Positions 48,771 to 57,034 are shown, numbered from the stretch's first letter. The stretch is DNA of 64,000 nucleotides from Streptomyces sp. NBC_00576 (GCF_036345175.1 NZ_CP107780.1:4712001-4776000), one strand, 5' to 3'. The notes: a model not told the origin generated them from the letters alone. A program made the numbers and translations.

Positions 48771-49204
48771 CAGCCCATTGAAGCCCGTACGGCTGTGCGA
48801 CTCCCACCTCTGGGACAGAAAATCGGCACACCCTCCCGAAAAGCGACCGCCAGCCCCATCCCGACCTGCAACTCGCCTTCCACACCGTCCACCACCTCCG
48901 TCATCATCCGCGGCCCCTCGTCGAGGTCGACGACAGCGGCGACGTACGGCGTGCGCTCTGCGAAGGGCGGCAGGTCATTGCGGTGGACGACGGACCAGGT
49001 GTAGAGCGTGGCCAGCCCACTCGCGGTCTCCCACGTCACGTCCTCGCTCCAGCAGTACGGGCAGAACTCGCGGGGATAGTGATGAGCACGCCCGCAGGCC
49101 CCGCAGCGCCGCAGGAGCAGCCGCCCTTCGGCCGCCGCGTCCCAGTAGGGCCGCGTGAAGGCGTCGATCTCTGGGATGTCGAACCGGTCCCCGTCCATGC
49201 CCAT
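48770..49204 (-). CDS. DUF35 Zn-ribbon/OB-fold protein, likely partner of a thiolase-fold enzyme
   Basis: This 144-residue protein starts at ATG 49204 (GGGAG upstream; ATG 49198 also possible). It has a rubredoxin-like zinc ribbon (CGACGRAHHYPREFCPYC, four Cys) and an OB-fold that binds acyl-CoA (TLYTWSVVHRNDLPPF, PYVAAVVDLDEGPRMMTEVV). DUF35 proteins complex with SCP-x/Ltp2-type thiolase-fold aldolases and hydratases and are needed for activity. A perfect CTGACG-GTA-CGTCAG operator lies 31 nt upstream, the same word as at the thiolase-like gene 13 kb away, which supports functional pairing. Confidence 0.9.
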   Translation of the reverse strand: MGMDGDRFDIPEIDAFTRPYWDAAAEGRLLLRRCGACGRAHHYPREFCPYCWSEDVTWETASGLATLYTWSVVHRNDLPPFAERTPYVAAVVDLDEGPRMMTEVVDGVEGELQVGMGLAVAFREGVPIFCPRGGSRTAVRASMG

Positions 49205-49234
49205 GTCGGCGGACTCCCTTACGGATGGCGAAAT

Positions 49235-49249
49235 CTGACGGTACGTCAG
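49235..49249. promoter_or_regulatory. CTGACG-N3-CGTCAG operator at the DUF35 gene
   Basis: CTGACG GTA CGTCAG is a perfect 6-3-6 palindrome 31 nt upstream of the DUF35 start. Confidence 0.85.
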
Positions 49250-49377
49250 TTCAGCGCACAGATGCCGTACGCGCAAGGTGCGCACGCACCGGAATCGGAC
49301 ACATCCAACAAAGTGACTGCCGCGCTTCCGCGGCGGGAGTGGCCGCGGATGCTCCCGCGCGTCGGTCACGGACTGCC

Positions 49378-49734
49378 TCAGTCGAACCAGTCCGGCTCGC
49401 CGGCGTCGATCAACTCCCCCAGCAGACGGTGGTCCTCAAGCGCCTGCACCAGCAGCGGCGCCAGCGCCCGCAGGGCATCCGCGTCCTCGCCGTACGCGAC
49501 GAACATGCCCGCCTCGGGATCGAGGCCGAAGCGGTCGGCCAGTTCGGGGGCACGTGAGCGCACCGCGGATCGCGCCACGCCGGCCCAGCCGTACCCACAG
49601 CCGTCGTACCCGCGGTCCGTGAAGACCTTCTCGGTGTCCAGCATGTGCTGGTCACTGAGCATGAGGCAGAAACTGCCGGGCTTGTGGTCGTACTCGAAGA
49701 AGACCAGGGGCGCAAAAGTGTCGCGATCAGCCAT
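49378..49734 (-). CDS. Imm51-like immunity-family protein
   Basis: This 118-residue acidic cytoplasmic protein has the pattern I associate with the Imm51 immunity family: FAPLVFFEYDHKPGSFCLML, MLDTEKVFTDRGYDGCGYGWAGVA and RFGLDPEAGMFVAYGEDADAL, ending ELIDAGEPDWFD. Family members are predicted to neutralise polymorphic toxins. No toxin gene lies next to it, so it is an orphan, as is common for Imm51 genes in streptomycetes. The ATG follows TAGGGT by 6 nt with no SD, indicating a leaderless transcript. The family name is from memory of the motif pattern, not from a search. Confidence 0.65.
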   Translation of the reverse strand: MADRDTFAPLVFFEYDHKPGSFCLMLSDQHMLDTEKVFTDRGYDGCGYGWAGVARSAVRSRAPELADRFGLDPEAGMFVAYGEDADALRALAPLLVQALEDHRLLGELIDAGEPDWFD

Positions 49735-49740
49735 GCGTCG

Positions 49741-49746
49741 ACCCTA
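49741..49746 (-). promoter_or_regulatory. -10 box of a probable leaderless start (Imm51-like gene)
   Basis: Minus-strand TAGGGT, 6 nt, then ATG at 49734. Confidence 0.6.
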
Positions 49747-49914
49747 TGGGCCACCACTGACAATCGAACACGCTCCAGACATTCACCCTCGCCGTCACGG
49801 TTCCAGCACACTCCAAGCCCCCTACGCCACTCGCCCCACCCACTCCCCCCACAGCCGTGATCAATCCGCAACCAATTCCGGTCTTGACCGAGACCTATCA
49901 AATGAGCAGGTGAA

Positions 49915-49920
49915 TACGCT
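49915..49920 (+). promoter_or_regulatory. -10 box of a probable leaderless start (flavin monooxygenase)
   Basis: TACGCT, 7 nt, then ATG at 49928; only a weak AGG lies in the gap. Confidence 0.4.
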
Positions 49921-49927
49921 CAGGCAC

Positions 49928-51115
49928 ATGGCCGACTCACCCGCACCGTCACCGTCATCTGCCGCTCCCGTGTACGTCATCGGCGGCGGGCCAGGCGGTC
50001 TCGCCGTCGCGTACGCGCTGCGGGCGCAGGGTGTGCGGGCTGTCGTGCTGGAGCGGGGCGACAAGGTCGGGTCGTCCTGGCGGCGGCATTACGACCGGCT
50101 GCATCTGCACACCACCCGGCGGCTGTCCTCGCTGCCGGGGCTGGCGATGCCGCGCTCGTTCGGGCGGTGGGTGTCGCGGGACGACGTGGTGCGCTATCTG
50201 GACAAGTACGCCGAGCACCACGAGCTGGAGGTCGTCACCGGCGTCGAGGTGTCCCGGGTCGAGCGGACCGCCGACGGCACCGGCTGGCTGCTGCACGCCA
50301 CCGGTGGGCGCGAGCTGACCGGCAGCGCGGTCGTCGTCGCCACCGGGACGAACCACACACCCCGGATCCCCGAGTGGCCCGGGCGCGACGCCTACCGCGG
50401 TGAGCTGCTGCACGCCGGCCAGTACCGCAACGCCGCGCCCTACGCCGGCCGTGACGTCCTCGTCGTCGGGATCGGCAACACCGGTGCCGAGATCGCCGTA
50501 GACCTGGCGGAGGGCGGGGCCTCGCGGGTGCGGCTGTCGGTGCGTACCGCTCCGCACATCGTGCGGCGGTCCACGGCCGGCTGGGCGGCCCAGTTCACGG
50601 GCATCGTCGTACGACGGCTGCCGGTGCGCCTCGTCGACCGGCTCGCCGGACCGATGGCCAAGCTGAGCGTGCCCGACCTGTCCGCCCACGGGCTGCCCCG
50701 CCCCGACACCGGGCTGTACTCGCGCGTCAACGCCGGCTCGCTCCCCGTCCAGGACGTCGGCCTCATCGACGCCGTACGCAAGGGCCGGGTCGAGATCGTG
50801 GCCGCCGTCGAAGCGTTCGAGGACGGCAAGGTCGTCCTCGCCGACGGTGAGCGCCTCGAACCGGACGCCGTCGTCGCCGCCACCGGATACCTCCGGGGTC
50901 TGGAAGACCTCGTCGGCCACCTCGACGTACTCGACGCACGCGGCAAGCCGGTCGTCCACGGGCCCCGCACCCCGAAGAACGCGCCAGGCCTCTTCTTCAC
51001 CGGCTACACCAACCCCATCAGCGGGATGTTCCGCGAAATGGCGATCGACGCGGTGAAGATCGCGAAAGCCATCGCCAGGGACGGCGAACGCCAGGCCGCC
51101 CGGCTGCCTGCCTGA
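49928..51115 (+). CDS. NAD(P)/FAD-dependent flavin-containing monooxygenase-like protein
   Basis: This protein of 395 residues has two Rossmann motifs: FAD-binding VYVIGGGPGGLAVAYAL (about 17-33) and NADPH-binding VLVVGIGNTGAEIAVDL (about 178-194). Between them lies ERGDKVGSSWRRHYDRLHLHTTRRLSSLPG, and a late VVAATGYLRGLEDL. This matches the YUCCA/CzcO-type flavoprotein monooxygenase group, which oxygenates carbonyls, N- or S-containing small molecules; some CzcO-type members are linked to cation efflux. Substrate unknown. ATG 49928 was chosen, although a GTG six codons upstream is possible. Confidence 0.88.
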   Translation: MADSPAPSPSSAAPVYVIGGGPGGLAVAYALRAQGVRAVVLERGDKVGSSWRRHYDRLHLHTTRRLSSLPGLAMPRSFGRWVSRDDVVRYLDKYAEHHELEVVTGVEVSRVERTADGTGWLLHATGGRELTGSAVVVATGTNHTPRIPEWPGRDAYRGELLHAGQYRNAAPYAGRDVLVVGIGNTGAEIAVDLAEGGASRVRLSVRTAPHIVRRSTAGWAAQFTGIVVRRLPVRLVDRLAGPMAKLSVPDLSAHGLPRPDTGLYSRVNAGSLPVQDVGLIDAVRKGRVEIVAAVEAFEDGKVVLADGERLEPDAVVAATGYLRGLEDLVGHLDVLDARGKPVVHGPRTPKNAPGLFFTGYTNPISGMFREMAIDAVKIAKAIARDGERQAARLPA

Positions 51116-51155
51116 CGACAGCCCCGGACTCACGCCTCCCCCAGGGGCTTGATCT

Positions 51156-51171
51156 GTTATTCCGGAATAAC
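51156..51171. promoter_or_regulatory. Palindromic operator GTTATTCCGGAATAAC
   Basis: A perfect 16-bp palindrome ends one base before the TAACTT -10 box of the HTH regulator gene. It is placed to let the regulator control its own operon. Confidence 0.8.
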
Positions 51172-51172
51172 G

Positions 51173-51178
51173 TAACTT
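51173..51178 (+). promoter_or_regulatory. -10 box of a probable leaderless start (HTH regulator)
   Basis: TAACTT, 7 nt (no SD), then ATG at 51186. Confidence 0.5.
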
Positions 51179-51185
51179 CGGGCTC

Positions 51186-51704
51186 ATGCCTGATGAATCC
51201 CTGCTGGAGCGAGTCGCCACGCTCGAAGAACGAGTGGCGCGGCTGGAGTTGGGACCGAACGTGCCCCCCAACGATGTGTTCTGGGCACTTGAGGGGCTGC
51301 GCCAGCGGCTCACCGGGGATGGGCAGGTGCTGTTCGCCGGCGCGCTGGACCTGCCCACAGGCGAACACTACGAATGGCAGCAAGGCACGCCGGCGGAGGA
51401 ACTGCTCGAAGCGAACTGGGCGGATCACGCCACGCCATACGCCGCCCTGGGGCACCCGGTGCGGCTCACCCTGTTGCGTGCGGTGCTGCGAGGAACCCGG
51501 TCCGCGGCCGAACTGCAGGAGACAGCCGGACTGAACACCACCGGACAGCTCTACCACCACCTCAAACAACTCACCGCCGCCGGCTGGCTCCGGGCCGAGG
51601 GACGTGGGCACTACCAGGTGCCCGCAGGCAGAGTGGTACCGCTGCTCGTGCTGTTGTCCGCGGTGTTGCCGGCACCGAACTCGATGACAAGGAGTGGTTC
51701 GTGA
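51186..51704 (+). CDS. ArsR-like winged-helix transcriptional regulator
   Basis: This 172-residue protein has an N-terminal coiled-coil-like segment (LLERVATLEERVARLELG) and a C-terminal winged helix (about 95-160; YAALGHPVRLTLLRAVLRGTRSAAEL, NTTGQLYHHLKQLTAAGWLRAEGRGHYQV). The last part resembles ArsR/DUF2087-type repressors. A perfect 16-bp palindrome abuts its own -10 box, so negative autoregulation is likely. Its stop overlaps the GTG start of the serine hydrolase gene (GTGA), so both form one operon controlled by that site. The inducer is unknown and could be a beta-lactam-like or cell-wall signal. Confidence 0.87.
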   Translation: MPDESLLERVATLEERVARLELGPNVPPNDVFWALEGLRQRLTGDGQVLFAGALDLPTGEHYEWQQGTPAEELLEANWADHATPYAALGHPVRLTLLRAVLRGTRSAAELQETAGLNTTGQLYHHLKQLTAAGWLRAEGRGHYQVPAGRVVPLLVLLSAVLPAPNSMTRSGS

Positions 51705-52825
51705 ACCGACGGAAATTACTGGGCGCGGTAGCAGCCGGGGCTGGTGTGTCGCTGTTACCCGGGAACGCCACGGCGGCCGGGAACGGCACGGCGGCCGGGA
51801 ACGGCACGGCGGCCGAGGGCGACCTGGCCGCGCGGGTGCGGCGATACCTGGACCGTGCACTGGCCGCCGGCAGCCCGAGCGTGGTGTGCGGAGTCATCCG
51901 TGACGCACACGGATACGCGGCGGGCGCATCCCAGGACGGCCCCGCACCGGGCGGCAGGACGGTGTTCCAGCTCGGCTCGATCGGCAAGACCCTCACCACC
52001 ACTGCTCTCGCGCGCGCCGTGTGTTCGGGCACGGTCCGCCTCGACGCGCCGCTCGTTCTGCCCCCCGCGTTCCGCATCCCGCGCAAGGGCCCTCGACGGA
52101 TCACGCTGGTCGACCTTGCGACCCACACCTCCGGTCTGCCCTCGCTGCCTCCGAACCTCCTGGCGGAAGCGGATCCCTACGACCCGTACGCGCACTACAC
52201 GCTGGACGACCTGGCCGTCGGCCTGGCCGAGACGACGCTGAGCACCGAGCCGGGCAGCACCTACGAGTACTCGAACCTCGGGTTCGGACTGCTCGGACAG
52301 TCGCTGGCCTTCGACGACGTGGCTGAGATGCTGAAGCGCGATGTGACCACGCCGCTGCGCCTGCCCGACACGACGACGACCCTGAGGCCGGACATGGCCT
52401 CCCGCAAGGCCGTCGGTCATCTCGCCGGGGATCCCGTGCCCGACTGGCACGATCACGTTCACACCGGTGCAGGCACCTCTGTCTACAGCACCGCCAACGA
52501 CATGCTCCGCTTTCTCGGCGCCCAGCTGCGCCCGGAGCGCTCGCCGTTGCGGGATGCGATCGAACTGACCCAGCGTCCTCATTTCACCGTCGACCAGAAC
52601 CTGCGGCTCGGGCTCGGCTGGCATCTCAGCACGCTGCCCGGCGGCCGGACTGTGATCTGGCACAACGGCGGCACCGGCGGATTCAGCACCTGTGCGGCGT
52701 TCAGCAGGCAAAGCATGACGGCGGTGGTGATGATGGTGAACACCTTCAGCGAGGAGTCCGACAGCAAGCCCCGCCCTGTCGACGCACTGACCTTCGCCCT
52801 GCTCACCGAACTCGACGAGGCCTGA
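51701..52825 (+). CDS. Secreted serine beta-lactamase/DD-peptidase family hydrolase
   Basis: This 374-residue protein has a Tat-like signal (VNRRKLLGAVAAGAGVSLL) and a short tandem repeat AAGNGTAAGNGTAA near the cleavage site. Its class C beta-lactamase/DD-peptidase fold carries Ser-x-x-Lys as SIGK in QLGSIGKTLTT, Tyr-x-Asn as YSN in TYEYSNLGFGLLG, and a late His-x-Gly-type WHNGGTGGF. Such enzymes hydrolyse D-amino-acid peptides, esters or beta-lactams. Coupling to the HTH regulator suggests inducible expression. The central region is shorter than in AmpC, and a true beta-lactamase activity cannot be assumed. Confidence 0.87.
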   Translation: MNRRKLLGAVAAGAGVSLLPGNATAAGNGTAAGNGTAAEGDLAARVRRYLDRALAAGSPSVVCGVIRDAHGYAAGASQDGPAPGGRTVFQLGSIGKTLTTTALARAVCSGTVRLDAPLVLPPAFRIPRKGPRRITLVDLATHTSGLPSLPPNLLAEADPYDPYAHYTLDDLAVGLAETTLSTEPGSTYEYSNLGFGLLGQSLAFDDVAEMLKRDVTTPLRLPDTTTTLRPDMASRKAVGHLAGDPVPDWHDHVHTGAGTSVYSTANDMLRFLGAQLRPERSPLRDAIELTQRPHFTVDQNLRLGLGWHLSTLPGGRTVIWHNGGTGGFSTCAAFSRQSMTAVVMMVNTFSEESDSKPRPVDALTFALLTELDEA

Positions 52826-53024
52826 GCCTCTCCGCGAGGCCACGAAGGCAGCCCGAGCGATGGGGATCCCACCGACGTGTCGGGCCGCCCCGCAATCCGA
52901 CCTGGGAGCACAGCGCCCCTGAGGGAAAACATCAGGCGAGCAGGACTCGCTTGCGCAGAAGGCCGAAGCCGGCTCGGCCATGACCACAGGCATCGGTTGT
53001 CCAACTTTGCCCGCACAGCCATTC

Positions 53025-53039
53025 CTGACGGAGCGTCAG
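53025..53039. promoter_or_regulatory. CTGACG-N3-CGTCAG operator upstream of the acyl-CoA synthetase gene, copy 1
   Basis: CTGACG GAG CGTCAG, perfect palindrome, 57 nt upstream of the ATG at 53097. Confidence 0.85.
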
Positions 53040-53048
53040 TTCAGTAAC

Positions 53049-53063
53049 CTGACACTGCGTCAG
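53049..53063. promoter_or_regulatory. CTGACG-N3-CGTCAG operator upstream of the acyl-CoA synthetase gene, copy 2
   Basis: CTGACA CTG CGTCAG matches 11 of 12 arm positions and starts 24 nt after copy 1, placing two sites about two helical turns apart. Confidence 0.75.
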
Positions 53064-53096
53064 TTTATTGGCTGTCACACAGGATCGGGTGGACCG

Positions 53097-55388
53097 ATGC
53101 TTGGATCAACCCACGGCACCCTCACCACCGACTCCCGCCGGGCCCGGGTCATCGCCTGCGGCGAGCAGCCCTCGCCGGTCGTGCACGGCAGGCCGGCCGA
53201 TGTCGACGATCTCGACGTCAGCGGCCGGCCGTTGTACGCCGGCGTGCCCGATCTCGACCGTTTCTTCCGGCCCGAGTCCCTTGCGGTGATCGGTGCCTCG
53301 GACACCGAGGGGCGGCCGAACACCGGTATCACCCGGCAGTTGCTGGCGTGGGCCGAGCGGGTCGGTGCCCGGCTGCACCCGGTGCACCCGACCCGCGAGG
53401 CCGTCTTCGGCATCCCCTGCTTCCCTTCCGTCGCGGACCTGCCCGAGCAGGTCGATCTCGCTGTGCTCCTGGTCGCCGACCCCCTTCCCGTGGTCGAGCA
53501 ACTCGCCGAGGCAAAGGTGAAGTTCGCCGTCGCCTTCGCCTCCGGGTTCGCGGAGACCGGCGAGGCGGGCGCGGAGGCACAGGCCCGCCTGTCCGCCGCC
53601 GTCCGCCGCTCCGGCCTCCGGCTCCTCGGCCCGAACACCAACCTCAACGCCTTCGAGAACTTCCGCGAGGACCTCGACGGCCCCGCGATCGCCCTCATCA
53701 CCCAGTCCGGCCACCAGGGCCGCCCTGTCTTCGCCCTCCAGGAACTCGGCATCCGCCTCTCCCACTGGGCCCCCACCGGCAACGAGGCCGATCTGGAGAC
53801 CGCCGACTTCATCTCCTACTTCTCCGAACGGCCCGAGGTGGGCGCCATCGCCTGCTACGTCGAGGGCCTCAAGGACGGCCGCTCCTTTCTCCTCGCAGCG
53901 GACCGGGCGGCCCGGCGCGGAGTACCGGTCGTCGCGGTCAAGGTGGGCCGCACGGAGACCGGCGCCCGCACCGCCGCCTCCCACACCGGCAAACTGACCG
54001 GCGCCGACAAGGTGGTGGACGCGGCGATGCGGCAGTACGGCGTGATCCGCGTCGACGGACTCGACCAACTCCAGGACACCTCAGCCCTGTTGGCCCGCGC
54101 CCGCCGTCCGCTCGCCGACGGGGTCGCCGTCTATTCGATCTCCGGCGGCACGGGCGCGCACTTCGCGGACCTGGCGACCGAGGCCGGGCTGAGCCTGCCG
54201 CCGCTGTCGGCCGCCAAACAGACCGAGCTGCACCAGTGGATACCCGACTACCTGAACGTGGCCAACCCGGTCGACAGCGGCGGGCATCCGGTCGGCGACT
54301 GGCGCGGCCGGAAGATCATCGACGCGATCCTCGCCGACCCGGCGGTGGGCGTCCTGGTCTGTCCCATCACCGGCCCCTTCCCCCCGATGAGCGACAAGCT
54401 CGCACAGGACCTCGTGGACGCGGCCGAGCAGACGGACAAGCTGGTGTGCGTGATCTGGGGATCGCCGGTCGGCACAGAGTCGGCGTACCGCGAGACGCTG
54501 CTCGGGTCCTCCCGGGTGGCCACCTTCCGTACCTTCGCGAACTGCGTGACCGCCGTGCGCGCCCACCTCGACCACGCCCGGTTCACCGCCTCGTACCGCT
54601 CCCCCTTCGACGAGGCTCCGCGCACCCCGTCGCCCAGTTTCCGCAAGGCGCGGGCACTGATGCGGCCGGGCGAGGCGCTGAGCGAGCACGCGGCCAAGCT
54701 GCTGCTGCGCGCGTACGGGATCCGGGTGCCACGCGAGCAGTTGGTGACCAGCGCGGCGGCGGCCGTCAGGGCGGCGGGGCTGGTGGGCTACCCGGTGGTG
54801 ATGAAGGCGTCGGGCGGCCAGATCGCGCACAAGACGGAACTCGGGCTGGTGAAGATCGGGCTGACCTCGGCCAGCCAGGTCCGGGACGCCTATCGCGAGC
54901 TGACCGACATCGCCCGCTACGAGGGCGTGGACCTGGACGGCGTACTCGTGTGCCAGATGGTCGAGCGGGGCGTCGAGATGGTCGTCGGCGTCACGCACGA
55001 CGACCTGTTCGGCCCGACGGTGACGGTAGGTCTCGGCGGCGTGCTCGTGGAGGTGCTGCGGGACACCGCCGTACGTGTGCCGCCCTTCGGCGAGGAGCAG
55101 GCGCGGGACATGCTGACCGAGCTGCGCGGGCGTGCCCTGCTCGACGGGGTCCGGGGGCGCCCCCCGGCCGACCTGGACGCGCTCGTCGAGGTCGTCGTGC
55201 GGGTGCAGCGCATGGCGCTGGAACTCGGGGACGAGCTGGCGGAGCTCGACATCAACCCGCTGATGGTGCTGCCCAGGGGGCAGGGGGCGGTGGCGCTCGA
55301 CGCGCTGGCGGTGTGCGGACCGGGTCCGGAGGACCAGGACAGCCGGCCCGGCCGGCCCGGCCAGGACGTGAACCAGCCGCCGCTCTAG
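53097..55388 (+). CDS. NDP-forming acyl-CoA synthetase (fused alpha/beta, ATP-grasp)
   Basis: This protein of 763 residues joins a CoA-binding Rossmann domain (about 40-170; RFFRPESLAVIGASDTEGRP, ALITQSGHQG), succinyl-CoA-ligase-like domains (KVGRTETGARTAASHTGKLTGAD; VCPITGPFPPMSDKL), and a C-terminal ATP-grasp domain (about 545-745; LLRAYGIRVPREQLV, YPVVMKASGGQIAHKTELGLV, ELDINPLMV). It should activate a free acid to its CoA thioester with nucleotide hydrolysis. ATG 53097 has GGTGGA upstream. Two CTGACG operators precede it. The enoyl-CoA hydratase follows at 28 nt, probably in the same transcript, so the pair would feed beta-oxidation. Confidence 0.9.
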   Translation: MLGSTHGTLTTDSRRARVIACGEQPSPVVHGRPADVDDLDVSGRPLYAGVPDLDRFFRPESLAVIGASDTEGRPNTGITRQLLAWAERVGARLHPVHPTREAVFGIPCFPSVADLPEQVDLAVLLVADPLPVVEQLAEAKVKFAVAFASGFAETGEAGAEAQARLSAAVRRSGLRLLGPNTNLNAFENFREDLDGPAIALITQSGHQGRPVFALQELGIRLSHWAPTGNEADLETADFISYFSERPEVGAIACYVEGLKDGRSFLLAADRAARRGVPVVAVKVGRTETGARTAASHTGKLTGADKVVDAAMRQYGVIRVDGLDQLQDTSALLARARRPLADGVAVYSISGGTGAHFADLATEAGLSLPPLSAAKQTELHQWIPDYLNVANPVDSGGHPVGDWRGRKIIDAILADPAVGVLVCPITGPFPPMSDKLAQDLVDAAEQTDKLVCVIWGSPVGTESAYRETLLGSSRVATFRTFANCVTAVRAHLDHARFTASYRSPFDEAPRTPSPSFRKARALMRPGEALSEHAAKLLLRAYGIRVPREQLVTSAAAAVRAAGLVGYPVVMKASGGQIAHKTELGLVKIGLTSASQVRDAYRELTDIARYEGVDLDGVLVCQMVERGVEMVVGVTHDDLFGPTVTVGLGGVLVEVLRDTAVRVPPFGEEQARDMLTELRGRALLDGVRGRPPADLDALVEVVVRVQRMALELGDELAELDINPLMVLPRGQGAVALDALAVCGPGPEDQDSRPGRPGQDVNQPPL

Positions 55389-55416
55389 CCACCGTGAGAA
55401 ACGGAGCAGCACCCCC

Positions 55417-56259
55417 ATGACTTCCTCCCCCGAAGAATCCAGCACGCCGGAAATATCCGCCGAATTGGCTGATTCATTGGTACTGCACGCCACTGACAAT
55501 CAGGTCTCGTGGATCACCCTCAACCGCCCCGAATCCCTCAACGCCATCACCCCTGACCAGCGAGAACGCCTCATCCAACTTTTCTCGGACGCCTCCGCCG
55601 ACCCCACCGTACGAGCGGTCGTCCTGACGGGCACGGGCCGCGGCTTCTGTACGGGCGCGGACCTGCGAGGAGGTGGTCAGGCCGCCGGGGAGCGGGTCGC
55701 CGGTGACGTGGCCCGCATCATCCGGCTGGGCGCCCAGCGCCTCATCGCCGCCGTCCTCGACTGCGAGAAACCGGTCATCGCCGCCGTGAACGGCACGGCG
55801 GCCGGCCTGGGCGCCCACCTCGCCCTCGCCTGTGATCTGGTCCTGGCCGCCGAACAGGCCCGGTTCATCGAGGTGTTCGTACGGCGCGGACTCGTCCCCG
55901 ACGGCGGCGGGGCGTATCTCCTCCCCCGCCTGATCGGCCCGCAGCGCGCGAAGGAACTGATGTTCTTCGGCGACGCGCTGACCGCCCCGGACGCCGAGCG
56001 CCTGGGCCTGGTCAACCGGGTCGTGCCGGCCGAGGACCTCCACAAGACGGCCCGCGAATGGGCGGAGCGCCTGGCCACCGGCCCGACCCGCGCCCTCGCC
56101 CTCACCAAACAGCTGATCAACGCCTCCCTGGACGCCGACCGCGCCACCGCCTTCGCCGCCGAGGCCACCGCCCAGGAGATCAACATGACGACGGCCGACG
56201 CGCAGGAAGGCGTCGCGAGCTTCGTGGAGCGCCGCAGCCCGCACTACAGAGGGAGCTGA
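55417..56259 (+). CDS. Enoyl-CoA hydratase/isomerase
   Basis: This 280-residue crotonase-fold protein carries the two oxyanion segments: VVLTGTGRGFCTGADLRG (about 68-86) and AVNGTAAGLGAHLALACDLVLAA (about 127-150), then RRGLVPDGGGAYLLPRLIG. The second catalytic Glu of canonical hydratases is replaced by Asp or Gly in this stretch, so isomerase or another crotonase reaction is possible. It follows the acyl-CoA synthetase with a short gap and shares its operator-controlled promoter. Confidence 0.9.
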   Translation: MTSSPEESSTPEISAELADSLVLHATDNQVSWITLNRPESLNAITPDQRERLIQLFSDASADPTVRAVVLTGTGRGFCTGADLRGGGQAAGERVAGDVARIIRLGAQRLIAAVLDCEKPVIAAVNGTAAGLGAHLALACDLVLAAEQARFIEVFVRRGLVPDGGGAYLLPRLIGPQRAKELMFFGDALTAPDAERLGLVNRVVPAEDLHKTAREWAERLATGPTRALALTKQLINASLDADRATAFAAEATAQEINMTTADAQEGVASFVERRSPHYRGS

Positions 56260-56280
56260 CTACCCTGTGGGGCTTCACTT

Positions 56281-56295
56281 CTGACGCTTCGTCAG
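56281..56295. promoter_or_regulatory. CTGACG-N3-CGTCAG operator at the flavin reductase gene
   Basis: CTGACG CTT CGTCAG, perfect palindrome, 13 nt before the ATG at 56309. Confidence 0.85.
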
Positions 56296-56308
56296 TTCCA
56301 ATGGACGT

Positions 56309-56929
56309 ATGTTGGGACAAGCGGGAATGGCGGCAGCTGCCGTCCGGTATCTCAGGTCGGCCGGGGCACCAACAGCGGCACCCGCCGTCGCGGGCCCCGT
56401 CGAAGCGCTGCCCCGGCCGGACTTACGGGCGGTCAGCGAGGACGAGCGGGCACCGGTCGCCCCGGCCGAATTCCGGCGCGTACTGGGGAACTTCGCGACC
56501 GGCGTCACCGTCGTCACCGCCCCGGCGGCCGAAGGCGAGACCACCCCCGCCGGCTTCGCCTGCCAGTCCTTCTCCGCCCTCTCCCTCGAACCGCCCCTCG
56601 TCGTCTTCATGGTCGGCCGTACGTCGAGGACGTGGCCGCTCATCGCCCGCGCGGGCGTCTTCTGCGTCAACGTCCTGGGCGCCGAGCAGGGCGAGTTGTG
56701 CCGCGGGTTCGCGAAGAGCGGCGCGGACAAGTTCGCGGGGGTCAGCTACGACGCGGCCCCGGTCTCCGGTTCCCCACGCCTCGCGGGCGCCTCCGCCTGG
56801 ATCGACTGCACGATCCAGGCGGTGCACACGGGCGGCGACCACCTGATCGTCGTGGGGCGGGTGGACGCGCTGGGGACAGCTTCCGAAGACGGGCCGCCGC
56901 TGCTGTTCCATCGGGGCCGGTTCCTCTGA
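56309..56929 (+). CDS. NAD(P)H:flavin oxidoreductase (HpaC/HsaB-like reductase)
   Basis: This 206-residue protein has a variable N-terminus (about 50 residues) and an FMN-binding split-barrel: FRRVLGNFATGVTVVTAP, CQSFSALSLEPPLVVFMV, and FAGVSYDAAPVSGSPRLAGASAWIDC. It is the reductase component that supplies reduced flavin to a two-component monooxygenase. In steroid degraders HsaB supports ring hydroxylation. No oxygenase partner is adjacent. A perfect CTGACG operator lies just upstream, so it shares regulation with the CoA-catabolic genes. ATG 56327 is an alternative start. Confidence 0.88.
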   Translation: MLGQAGMAAAAVRYLRSAGAPTAAPAVAGPVEALPRPDLRAVSEDERAPVAPAEFRRVLGNFATGVTVVTAPAAEGETTPAGFACQSFSALSLEPPLVVFMVGRTSRTWPLIARAGVFCVNVLGAEQGELCRGFAKSGADKFAGVSYDAAPVSGSPRLAGASAWIDCTIQAVHTGGDHLIVVGRVDALGTASEDGPPLLFHRGRFL

Positions 56930-57034
56930 CCCGGACCCATCCCGGTCACCGGTCTGCTCCCGGATGACATGAGCACCCGCAGCGCGGCGCCAGCGGGATG
57001 CCCCTCCTCTGCGGCAACGGTGACGGGACCCCGG

